Shown: positions 1 through 4,316 of the stretch, piece after piece
Layout: the number at the start of each line of letters is the position of its first letter
Numbering within the stretch: the first letter of the stretch is position 1
Assembly: GCA_013375405.1 (NCBI GenBank)
Contig: JABXJU010000182.1
Span: 1 to 9,191, forward strand
Length of the DNA stretch: 9,191 bases
DNA from: Candidatus Helarchaeota archaeon
GTDB taxonomy: Archaea > Asgardarchaeota > Lokiarchaeia > Helarchaeales > HEL-GB-A
Reading direction: 5' to 3'
The notes under the pieces: generated by a model
The model's input: only the letters and a program-made list of their open reading frames with translations
What the model was told of the DNA's origin: nothing
The model's database searches: none
Position numbers and translations under genes: made by a program

Positions 1-77
1 CAGCAGAATTAATTTGGGTTGTGCCATTACACACATTTTGGAAAAACGATAGAATTTACTTGACATTAAAGGAAACT
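1..77. repeat. Terminal direct repeat, left copy (circularity overlap)
   Basis: Identical base for base to 9115-9191. A perfect 77-bp overlap at the two contig ends is the usual sign of a circular molecule opened at an arbitrary point, and 77 is a common assembler k-mer size. The true circle is then about 9,114 bp. The cut lies inside a gene that reads straight through the join, which supports circularity over a real terminal repeat. Confidence 0.95.
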
Positions 78-143
78 CTTGATAAAAACTTTATTAATTG
101 GAAAATCGACATTACTTTGCTTATAAAAGAAAAAGGAGATTAA
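1..143 (+). CDS. 3' part of junction-spanning 95-residue protein of unknown function
   Basis: This is the C-terminal part of the gene that starts at 8970 and crosses the circle junction. The reading frame enters at base 3 (codons from GCA at 3-5) and ends at TAA 141-143. Joined to the right-hand part it gives 288 nt, 95 residues. The visible part begins AAELIWVVPLHTFWKNDRI and ends LLIKEKGD. It has a hydrophobic, aromatic-rich centre (FGFFAAELIWVVPLHTFW) followed by a charged tail, but no family I recognise. The AAAGGAG at its 3' end (132-138) serves as ribosome binding site for the next gene, which starts 4 nt after the stop, so the two are probably translated together. Confidence 0.8.
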   Translation, partial: AELIWVVPLHTFWKNDRIYLTLKETLDKNFINWKIDITLLIKEKGD

Positions 144-147
144 ACAA

Positions 148-309
148 ATGCCTGATGCAACCTTTATTATTCGAGGAAGTATAGAAGATTTTACAAGACT
201 CGATAATCTTTACAAAAGTCTAAAACGTGAAGGCGACAAATTACTATCTGCATGGTCTATCGATGTAGAAGTAAAGTATACCGAAAAGAAAGGAGAGAAA
301 CCCGATTAA
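148..309 (+). CDS. Small hypothetical protein, 53 residues
   Basis: ATG at 148 is preceded by AAAGGAGA (132-139) at normal spacing and ends with TAA at 307-309. The protein starts MPDATFIIRGSIEDF, is mixed alpha/beta in composition with a lysine- and glutamate-rich C-terminus (EKKGEKPD), and has no signal peptide or membrane span. It lies 4 nt after the preceding gene and 2 nt before the nuclease gene, so it belongs to the same operon. I do not recognise the family. Its place next to the nuclease suggests a partner or regulator, but nothing in the sequence proves that. Confidence 0.8.
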   Translation: MPDATFIIRGSIEDFTRLDNLYKSLKREGDKLLSAWSIDVEVKYTEKKGEKPD

Positions 310-311
310 TT

Positions 312-737
312 ATGCCAGGCAAATTTAATTATAAGGTTCTCAGAAAATACCCCCATTTAATAGGTGAAGATACCGAAGTCTGGACCCGATTTATCAAAAA
401 ATTCCCTCAAAGATTTGACACTGTTGATTATGATGTTTTGGTCGGAAAAGGTGTCGATACCTCCACCATTTCTGATATAAAATTTCAGCAGTATTGGTCA
501 AATCTTACAAAAAAACGAATTGATGTAATTGGTTGGAAAAATGAAATTTGTACTATTATTGAAGTCAAAAAAAGAGTCTCTCTCATGACACTAGGACAGA
601 TTTTAGGATACCGATTCCTATTTGGTAGAGAACATCCTGAAATAACACTTGTCAGGGCTTTAATAGTTTGTTCTACAATTGACCAAGACGATAGCGATGT
701 TCTCGATCATTATGGCATAGAATTTGTAATCGTCTGA
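312..737 (+). CDS. Putative PD-(D/E)XK nuclease (resolvase- or RecB-like), 141 residues
   Basis: The protein shows the core pattern of the PD-(D/E)XK nuclease superfamily: an upstream acidic residue (E22), KRID with D71 on one beta strand, then IIEVK with E84 and K86 on the next (D-x12-E-x-K), and Q96-x3-Y100 in the following helix, like the QxxxY motif of RecB-type nucleases. A hydrophobic strand, ALIVC (116-120), follows, and the chain ends in EFVIV. Such enzymes cut DNA using divalent metal ions; small ones act as junction resolvases, restriction enzymes or repair nucleases. The ATG at 312 gives 141 residues. A GTG at 252 would extend it by 20, but that stretch lies wholly inside the preceding gene and is basic and unlike the rest. 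The nearest AGGAG (291-295) is far from the ATG, so translation may depend on coupling. Substrate unknown; a role in resolving replication products fits the adjacent origin-like region. Confidence 0.65.
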   Translation: MPGKFNYKVLRKYPHLIGEDTEVWTRFIKKFPQRFDTVDYDVLVGKGVDTSTISDIKFQQYWSNLTKKRIDVIGWKNEICTIIEVKKRVSLMTLGQILGYRFLFGREHPEITLVRALIVCSTIDQDDSDVLDHYGIEFVIV

Positions 738-893
738 TCACTAACATTAACCTACTCGGCTGAACCGCTTCTTCCTCGTTCCCTTCCTCCTGATGTCCAA
801 GACGTTTTTACCCATCCACCACCACTTCACTCGGCGGCGGTTCACGCCTCGCATTTCTCTACTAATTCACGCTATAATAAATATTAGTTGTAA

Positions 894-941
894 CCGACTA
901 AAAAAATACCAGTGTGAAACACACTCGTATTTTTTTGTCGG
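894..941. terminator. Long near-perfect hairpin, probable bidirectional terminator
   Basis: CCGAC at 894-898 pairs with GTCGG at 937-941. With one bulged T (899), AAAAAAATAC then pairs with GTATTTTTTT, followed by a C-C mismatch and AGTGTG-AAA-CACACT. The stem is about 21 paired bases with a 3-nt loop at 917-919. A-rich and T-rich arms on either side of a GC-richer tip are typical of terminators working in both directions. A TATAAT box at 873-878 without a good -35 lies just upstream. A single-strand replication signal is an alternative. Confidence 0.65.
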
Positions 942-1011
942 CATTTATAACAAAGAAATATATTTTCTAATGACAAAAAACATTACCCCACCCAGCTACA
1001 CTCGTGTCCTC

Positions 1012-1031
1012 GGCGGCAGGCAGTAGAAGAC
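1012..1031 (+). repeat. 20-bp perfect inverted repeat, left arm
   Basis: GGCGGCAGGCAGTAGAAGAC here is the exact reverse complement of 1218-1237. The arms are 186 nt apart and enclose a second inverted pair (1073-1083/1111-1121), a palindrome (1145-1154) and a small hairpin (1162-1174). A transcript or single DNA strand could fold this into one branched structure. Confidence 0.85.
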
Positions 1032-1072
1032 AGCTCCGCAAGGTTTTGTGAATATATGCCAGGCAAGACGAA

Positions 1073-1121
1073 CAGTTCAGCATAATAATCATAAAAAAAA
1101 TAGGATAGACATGCTGAACTG
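1073..1121. repeat. 11-bp inverted repeat nested in the larger one
   Basis: CAGTTCAGCAT (1073-1083) and ATGCTGAACTG (1111-1121) are perfect complements with a 27-nt A-rich loop. The heptamer GACGAAC occurs in direct orientation at the outer edge of the left arm (1067-1073) and directly after the right arm (1121-1127). The direct-plus-inverted arrangement suggests a protein binding site. Confidence 0.75.
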
Positions 1122-1217
1122 ACGAACGTGCAAAAATAGCTAAGGCAAATTTGCATTGGAACTCACTTCGTGAGCATTTATTCTTTTTTCTTTTTCCGCT
1201 TTTTTGCCCGTTCTTTC

Positions 1218-1237
1218 GTCTTCTACTGCCTGCCGCC
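1218..1237 (-). repeat. 20-bp perfect inverted repeat, right arm
   Basis: GTCTTCTACTGCCTGCCGCC is the reverse complement of 1012-1031. It sits inside a tract (1181-1264) in which about 85 percent of bases are pyrimidines. Confidence 0.85.
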
Positions 1238-1291
1238 TCGTCCCCTCGTTCCGCGCCCCACCCCAAGAAAATATATTTCCTGATTATTCAG

Positions 1292-1307
1292 TGTTTACAC
1301 AGTAAAA
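1292..1307 (+). promoter_or_regulatory. Operator-like 16-bp repeat, copy 1
   Basis: TGTTTACACAGTAAAA occurs here and at 8950-8965. It contains the inverted repeat TTTAC-ACA-GTAAA, as expected of a site for a dimeric regulator. This copy overlaps the -35 box (TTTACA) of the promoter at 1294-1323, so binding here would block that promoter. Confidence 0.6.
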
Positions 1308-1323
1308 ACTTTTTTTTTATAAT
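1294..1323 (+). promoter_or_regulatory. Sigma-70-type promoter, upstream of a tandem pair
   Basis: TTTACA (1294-1299), an 18-bp T-rich spacer and a perfect TATAAT (1318-1323) predict a start near 1330. It reads toward the gene at 1496 and overlaps the operator-like repeat. Confidence 0.55.
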
Positions 1324-1337
1324 TTTTCATTTTTTAC

Positions 1338-1366
1338 TTGACTTTTATATTTATTTTTCTTATATT
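1338..1366 (+). promoter_or_regulatory. Sigma-70-type promoter, downstream of a tandem pair
   Basis: TTGACT (1338-1343), 17 bp, then TATATT (1361-1366) predicts transcription from about 1373 and a leader of roughly 120 nt before the gene at 1496. The 17 bases around the -35 (1332-1348) recur exactly at the promoter at 2037-2053, so the two may be controlled together. Confidence 0.7.
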
Positions 1367-1410
1367 TAACTAAAAGCGAGAAATCAAAAATGTATTTTTA
1401 AATTTTGGAG

Positions 1411-1469
1411 GGCATTAGTCGGGTTAGCGCAGTTTCTTAACATTCTGCGCCTCGCTCCCGGCTTATGCC
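1411..1469 (+). promoter_or_regulatory. Leader stem-loop with T-rich tail; possible attenuator
   Basis: The outer stem pairs 1411-1423 with 1457-1469 (12 of 13 pairs, one of them G-U). An inner stem GCGCAG (1427-1432) with CTGCGC (1445-1450) closes a 12-nt loop. The asymmetric internal loop is TTA against CTCGCT. The tail TTTTCTATTTTT leads to the ribosome binding site at 1484. A GC-rich stem plus T-tract between promoter and gene fits a terminator or attenuator. GGGTTAGCGCAG within it resembles a tRNA D-arm, but no full tRNA folds. Confidence 0.6.
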
Positions 1470-1495
1470 TTTTCTATTTTTATGAGGTGGAAAAA

Positions 1496-1846
1496 ATGAG
1501 TGAACTAAAAGAAGAAAGACGTTTTTATAATTCTGTGTTATTAGCAGGATACGTTCAAAATTATCTTGCTAATATTGAGAATCTAAAGGAGTACAAAGAA
1601 TCTCAAGTTAGAGTTTTCTTTTTCGTTCAACGTAAAGAAGGAGCATACTTCTTCAACTTGAGTTCCTGTAAGTTATACTGGGATGATGATCTAACCGACG
1701 GTCATTTTTCAAACGCTGATCAAGACGAACTTTGGCAAAACAGGGAAGTCCTTGGAGAAGTCATTATCAAAATTGCCACCAGAAAAAAACGATTGTTCTT
1801 CAAAACATTCGATGAATTCCTCACAGCCATAACAAAAGACTTTTGA
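1496..1846 (+). CDS. Hypothetical protein, 116 residues, first gene after the control region
   Basis: ATG at 1496 lies 5 nt after GAGGTGG (1484-1490), a good ribosome binding site, and the gene ends with TGA at 1844-1846. A GTG at 1487 would add three residues but is part of that binding site. The protein is soluble and charged, begins MSELKEERRFYNSVLLAGY, has beta-strand-like stretches (VRVFFFVQ, AYFFNLSS), an acidic WDDDLTDGHF segment, and a basic patch, TRKKRLFF, before a C-terminal helix. No catalytic motif or DNA-binding domain is evident and I do not recognise the family. It has its own pair of promoters, a structured leader and a terminator-like hairpin 18 nt downstream, so it is probably a separately regulated early gene. 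Confidence 0.8.
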   Translation: MSELKEERRFYNSVLLAGYVQNYLANIENLKEYKESQVRVFFFVQRKEGAYFFNLSSCKLYWDDDLTDGHFSNADQDELWQNREVLGEVIIKIATRKKRLFFKTFDEFLTAITKDF

Positions 1847-1862
1847 TAATTTTAACAATTAA

Positions 1863-1898
1863 CGGGCGGGGGTTCGATTCCCCCGCCTTTCTCTTCTT
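1863..1898 (+). terminator. GC-rich hairpin identical in form to a tRNA T-arm; terminator or attachment site
   Basis: GGCGGGGG (1865-1872), loop TTCGATT and CCCCCGCC (1880-1887) form a perfect 8-bp GC stem followed by TTTCTCTTCTT, which fits an intrinsic terminator for the gene ending at 1846. The core GGTTCGATTCC also matches the tRNA T-loop consensus exactly, and GCCTTTC would fall at the 3' acceptor strand. Phage and plasmid attP sites often copy a tRNA 3' end, so this could be an attachment site for the recombinase encoded at 2809. No complete tRNA is present. Confidence 0.6.
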
Positions 1899-1942
1899 AC
1901 TGCAAAATAAGGATTAATACATTTTTCAAAATCGCGTCCTAT

Positions 1943-1970
1943 GTGTCGCATATTGAACATTATACGACAT
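1943..1970. other. dif-like 28-bp tyrosine-recombinase core site
   Basis: Two 11-bp arms, GTGTCGCATAT (1943-1953) and TTATACGACAT (1960-1970), are imperfect inverted repeats around a 6-bp centre, TGAACA. This is the 11-6-11 layout of Xer (dif) sites. By my alignment 19 of 28 positions match E. coli dif, and the left arm shares TCGCATA with XerC arms of plasmid dif sites. It could serve dimer resolution or integration, using the encoded recombinase or host Xer proteins. Confidence 0.5.
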
Positions 1971-2031
1971 ACTTCTCAAGTGATCATAAATTGTTAATTT
2001 TTTATAGCGACATTATAAATATATTAATTTG

Positions 2032-2071
2032 CGAAATTTTACTTGACTTTTATTTCGTTATTTATTACCTT
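2032..2071 (+). promoter_or_regulatory. Promoter with overlapping inverted repeat, before the small-gene cluster
   Basis: TTGACT (2043-2048) is followed after 17 bp by the weak -10 TACCTT (2066-2071), upstream of the gene at 2104. CGAAAT (2032-2037) and ATTTCG (2052-2057) form an inverted repeat that straddles the -35, like an operator. Bases 2037-2053 are identical to 1332-1348 at the other promoter. Confidence 0.55.
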
Positions 2072-2103
2072 ATTTATATCACAATTACGCAAAAGGATCA
2101 ATA

Positions 2104-2250
2104 ATGCCAAAATACAATGTTTACGATAAGGAAACTAAACTTTCAAGAATTATAACTGCACCCAACAAAGAAGTAGCCCTGCATTTAGCCCTTAAAGCTA
2201 AAGGCAAGTTCGGAGTATTTCATATAACAAAAATTAAAGATCATAAATAA
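2104..2250 (+). CDS. Small basic hypothetical protein, 48 residues
   Basis: ATG at 2104 follows AAAAGGAT (2090-2097) at normal spacing; TAA at 2248-2250. The protein starts MPKYNVYDKETKLSR and is lysine-rich, with an alanine/leucine helix in the middle (EVALHLALKAKG) between two short strands, a beta-alpha-beta pattern. No known motif. It is the first gene after the promoter at 2043 and opens a run of five small genes that leads into the recombinase, so it may be a regulatory or DNA-binding microprotein; that is only a guess from size, charge and place. Confidence 0.75.
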   Translation: MPKYNVYDKETKLSRIITAPNKEVALHLALKAKGKFGVFHITKIKDHK

Positions 2251-2270
2251 TTTTTACTTATTCCAAATTT

Positions 2271-2405
2271 ATGAATGACGATATACCTGTTCTTTGCCCT
2301 AATTGTCATGGGTATTTATGTGTTAATTGGACCAAAATGCGTGCATATTGCTACGTCTGTAAATTATGGTTTACATTAACTTGGGGAGATAAAAATGACA
2401 AATAA
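2271..2405 (+). CDS. Zinc-ribbon microprotein, 44 residues
   Basis: This reading frame runs from ATG 2271 to TAA 2403-2405 and carries CPNC (C9, C12) and CYVC (C27, C30), two CxxC knuckles 14 residues apart, the pattern of a zinc ribbon. Nearly the whole protein is the ribbon, with W20 and W33 flanking the second knuckle. Its last 11 nt overlap the start of the next gene, so the two are probably translationally coupled. There is no clear ribosome binding site before the ATG, the main doubt about the start. Zinc ribbons of this size usually bind nucleic acid or protein partners; the target is unknown. Confidence 0.7.
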   Translation: MNDDIPVLCPNCHGYLCVNWTKMRAYCYVCKLWFTLTWGDKNDK

Positions 2406-2595
2406 CAATAAAATTGATTTATCTAAAATTTTAACATCAATAGATATAATTAATTTTTTTAAACATCTACAACCTGAAACAAAAGTTCTTATTCGTCATA
2501 ATTACAAAGATTATAAAATATCACGTTTTACTACTGAAGTTATAAAAGGTGAAACTATGGTAATTATTAATCATTTCCCACATCCTATTAAATAA
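2395..2595 (+). CDS. Hypothetical protein, 66 residues
   Basis: ATG at 2395 follows TTGGGGAG (2381-2388) at good spacing and overlaps the preceding gene by 11 nt; TAA at 2593-2595. The protein starts MTNNNKIDLSKILTSIDIINF and continues with a basic segment, LIRHNYKDYKISRFTTEVIKG, and a short hydrophobic strand (MVIINHF). It is soluble and rich in lysine, asparagine and isoleucine. No family recognised. The overlap and shared operon link it to the zinc-ribbon genes on both sides. Confidence 0.75.
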   Translation: MTNNNKIDLSKILTSIDIINFFKHLQPETKVLIRHNYKDYKISRFTTEVIKGETMVIINHFPHPIK

Positions 2596-2604
2596 TTATT
2601 TTTT

Positions 2605-2805
2605 ATGAAAAAAACAACTAGCTATTTACAGCTTAACATATTTAGTACCTACACGGATTGTTTGACTAGGATTAAATCTTGTTCTTTTTGTTTTTCCAGT
2701 GAAAACGTTATAAGTATTCTTTGCCGTTTGCCTGGTGAAAAGTATTCAGGTTTTACAATGCTCTGTGAAAAATGCAGAGATAATCCAAATATAAATCAGA
2801 GGTAA
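2605..2805 (+). CDS. Small protein with paired CxxC motifs, 66 residues
   Basis: ATG 2605 to TAA 2803-2805. CSFC (C26, C29) and CEKC (C54, C57) form two CxxC knuckles about 24 residues apart, consistent with a small zinc-binding fold; C19 and C41 are extra cysteines. Between the knuckles there is a strand-rich stretch, as in treble-clef or ribbon proteins. No ribosome binding site is visible before the ATG, so translation may rely on reinitiation from the preceding gene, whose stop is 9 nt away. AGAGG at its 3' end serves the recombinase gene, which starts 3 nt after the stop. Function unknown; perhaps a recombinase accessory factor or transcription regulator. Confidence 0.65.
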   Translation: MKKTTSYLQLNIFSTYTDCLTRIKSCSFCFSSENVISILCRLPGEKYSGFTMLCEKCRDNPNINQR

Positions 2806-2808
2806 CCA

Positions 2809-3393
2809 ATGATTATCACAATCAACGACAATGAAATTAAAATCTTACTAAACGCAGCACGTAAGAAAGATATCCGAGACTACACTATGATATTCCTTGC
2901 TCTTTCGGCTGGTCTCCGATGTAGTGAGGTTATAGGCTTGTTTAAAGAAGATATTGCCCCATGGGGAGAAGTTTCTCCAATTCTTACTGTCCCATGCCGA
3001 ATCGGTAAGGGACATAAAAAAAGAGAGATTCCTATAAACCAAGAAACTAGAGATATACTAACCAGATTTATTTATCATAAAAATAAGATAGGAGAATCTA
3101 CAGTCTCAGATAGCTATCTTTTTGTTTCTCATTACACACACAAACAATTATCTCCACGTGACTTTCAACGCATTGTTAAGGAACTTTCCACCACTTCTAT
3201 TAATAGGTCCATTTCACCTCACACACTCCGACATACTTTTGCAACCCGCCTTCTCAGACATACCAACCTCCGAGTTATTCAAGAACTTCTTGGACATTCA
3301 AATATTCAGACTACTCAGATTTACACACATGTTAACACAAACGATATTCAAAAAGCTATAGATGACTCAAAAATAGGATCACTAGTTACATGA
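2809..3393 (+). CDS. Tyrosine recombinase, catalytic domain only, 194 residues
   Basis: All catalytic residues of the phage integrase/Xer family are present: R37 in SAGLRCSEVIGL, a lysine in GKGHKKREIPI (K67-K71), H138 and R141 in PHTLRHTFATRL, H163 in LLGHSNIQTT, and the nucleophile Y172 in IYTHV. The enzyme should cut and rejoin DNA through a 3'-phosphotyrosine link. At 194 residues it starts almost directly at the catalytic domain and lacks the N-terminal core-binding domain of the usual 300-residue XerC/XerD; only FimB/FimE-type recombinases are normally this short. ATG 2809 has AGAGG (2797-2801) in front, and no longer in-frame start is likely because the preceding gene ends at 2805. Possible roles are dimer resolution, integration at a host site, or inversion; candidate sites lie at 1943-1970 and 1863-1898. 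Confidence 0.93.
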   Translation: MIITINDNEIKILLNAARKKDIRDYTMIFLALSAGLRCSEVIGLFKEDIAPWGEVSPILTVPCRIGKGHKKREIPINQETRDILTRFIYHKNKIGESTVSDSYLFVSHYTHKQLSPRDFQRIVKELSTTSINRSISPHTLRHTFATRLLRHTNLRVIQELLGHSNIQTTQIYTHVNTNDIQKAIDDSKIGSLVT

Positions 3394-3584
3394 ATTCAAA
3401 CAATTCCATCAAACATACAAAACAATGTAACCATAGAATTCTTACTTATCTTGGTATTCAGCAGACAACTTTTATGACCAAATTTATTTATCTTTGCAAT
3501 TGCCAAATTTGTAATTCCACAATAGCCATTGAGGAAGAATTTATCACAGACAAAACAGGAGCTCCATTTATTAATTCAAAATAA
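3390..3584 (+). CDS. Small cysteine-containing protein, 64 residues
   Basis: The ATG at 3390 overlaps the recombinase stop TGA (3391-3393) in an ATGA junction, a classic sign of translational coupling. The protein contains C13NH near the start and CNCQIC (C36, C38, C41) in the middle, a possible incomplete metal-binding cluster. The C-terminus is acidic (EEEFITDK). No membrane span is clear; FIYLCNC is short. I do not recognise a family. Coupling suggests that it is made in step with the recombinase and may act with it, in the manner of a recombination directionality or accessory factor, but this is inference. Confidence 0.7.
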   Translation: MNSNNSIKHTKQCNHRILTYLGIQQTTFMTKFIYLCNCQICNSTIAIEEEFITDKTGAPFINSK

Positions 3585-3600
3585 TTAAAATTAGGTTTAT

Positions 3601-4308
3601 ATGTCTATTATTAGAGTAGTTAAAAACAAATATAATCCTTACTTAATAATGAACAAAACAGGACTCAATGATAAAAGATTAAGTCTTAAAGCAAAAGGAT
3701 TACTTTGTTACCTTCTTAGTAAGCCTGACAACTGGTATGTCAACATAAATGAAATTGTTTCTAACAGTAATAATGGTATAAAATCTATTCATTCAGCTAT
3801 CAATGAATTAATTAAATTTGGATACATTTTTAAACACCAATTTAGAAATAATGACGGTAAATTTTATAACTATAACTACCTAATCTATGAAAAGCCTGAA
3901 AAATTAAAACCAATAAAAACAACTACTCAACCGAAACGCCCTTTTCGGCAAACGGATAAACGGATTCCCGATAACAGCACACTACTAATTAATAATAATA
4001 ACAAAGTAATTAAAGACTCTTTAACAACAATTATTAGACGACAAAATAATTTTTGTGATGTTCATGAAGATTTAAATCTTCAAAAACTAAAAAAAGAAAC
4101 AATTTTACTACTTCATGAACTTCATATCAAAAATTTCAAAAAACTATTTGATTCTTATTCTGTTTATGATATATTCGATTATGCTGATTGGATGCTTTCA
4201 TTCAAGTCAAGAATAAAAAATCCTACTGGTTTTCTTATTTCTGCTCTTAAAGAGAATTGGCTTGATTTAAATGAATTACATAAATCACAATTATCTAGAA
4301 ACACTTAA
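3601..4308 (+). CDS. Winged-helix replication initiator-like protein, 235 residues
   Basis: Residues 25-100 form a winged helix-turn-helix of the type found in plasmid and phage replication initiators: LSLKAKGLLCYLLS, DNWYVNINEI, then a recognition-helix segment with SIHSAINELIKFGYI and a wing ending FYNYNYLIYEKP. A polar, lysine- and asparagine-rich linker follows (about 98-150). The C-terminus has helical segments and KNPTGFLISALKENW (206-220), a motif common at the end of RepA- and DnaD-like proteins. It should bind origin DNA and recruit the host helicase or loader. No HUH rolling-circle motif is present. The ATG at 3601 has only a weak AGG upstream. The ParB-like gene follows after 8 nt. 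No iterons lie beside the gene; the nearest plausible origin is 738-1291. Confidence 0.75.
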   Translation: MSIIRVVKNKYNPYLIMNKTGLNDKRLSLKAKGLLCYLLSKPDNWYVNINEIVSNSNNGIKSIHSAINELIKFGYIFKHQFRNNDGKFYNYNYLIYEKPEKLKPIKTTTQPKRPFRQTDKRIPDNSTLLINNNNKVIKDSLTTIIRRQNNFCDVHEDLNLQKLKKETILLLHELHIKNFKKLFDSYSVYDIFDYADWMLSFKSRIKNPTGFLISALKENWLDLNELHKSQLSRNT

Positions 4309-4316
4309 GGAATACT

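Larger units (their letters stand above)
738..1291. other. Gene-free, repeat-rich region; candidate replication origin
   Basis: The 758-nt gap 738-1495 is by far the largest gap between genes; this part of it holds no convincing gene. It has several inverted repeats: TGAACCGC 761-768 with GCGGTTCA 837-844, each preceded by a direct copy of ACTCGGC (754-760, 829-835); a long hairpin at 894-941; a 20-bp perfect pair 1012-1031/1218-1237; an 11-bp pair 1073-1083/1111-1121; the palindrome GCAAATTTGC at 1145-1154; and CTCAC-TTC-GTGAG at 1162-1174. Two pyrimidine tracts (768-790 and 1181-1264) frame it. Local GC is higher than in the neighbouring genes. No iteron array is visible. Origin function is inferred from position and structure only. 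Confidence 0.5.

Noticed and set aside
58..90. TTGACA at 58-65 as a promoter
   Set aside because: It lies inside a coding frame and lacks a convincing -10 at 16-18 bp.
252..311. Upstream extension of the nuclease gene
   Set aside because: It lies inside the preceding 53-residue gene in another frame, has no better ribosome binding site, and is unlike the rest of the protein.
793..1026. 77-residue + strand reading frame in the gene-free region
   Set aside because: It reads through the long hairpin at 894-941 and the left arm of the 20-bp inverted repeat, has no ribosome binding site and an odd composition.
967..1266. 99-residue - strand reading frame
   Set aside because: It spans both arms of the 20-bp inverted repeat and the pyrimidine tract; its Lys/Arg-rich start is the complement of that tract. 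Every supported gene is on the other strand.
1151..1369. 72-residue + strand frame rich in Phe, Leu and Ile
   Set aside because: The hydrophobicity comes from the T-rich tract, and it runs through both tandem promoters.
1407..1892. A tRNA or tmRNA interrupted by the gene at 1496: GGAGGGC (1407-1413) can pair with GCCTTTC (1885-1891) using two G-U pairs, with D-arm-like and T-arm-like pieces at the ends
   Set aside because: There is no anticodon arm, the tmRNA 5' consensus is only partly matched, and each hairpin is fully explained by itself. A covariance-model search would settle it.
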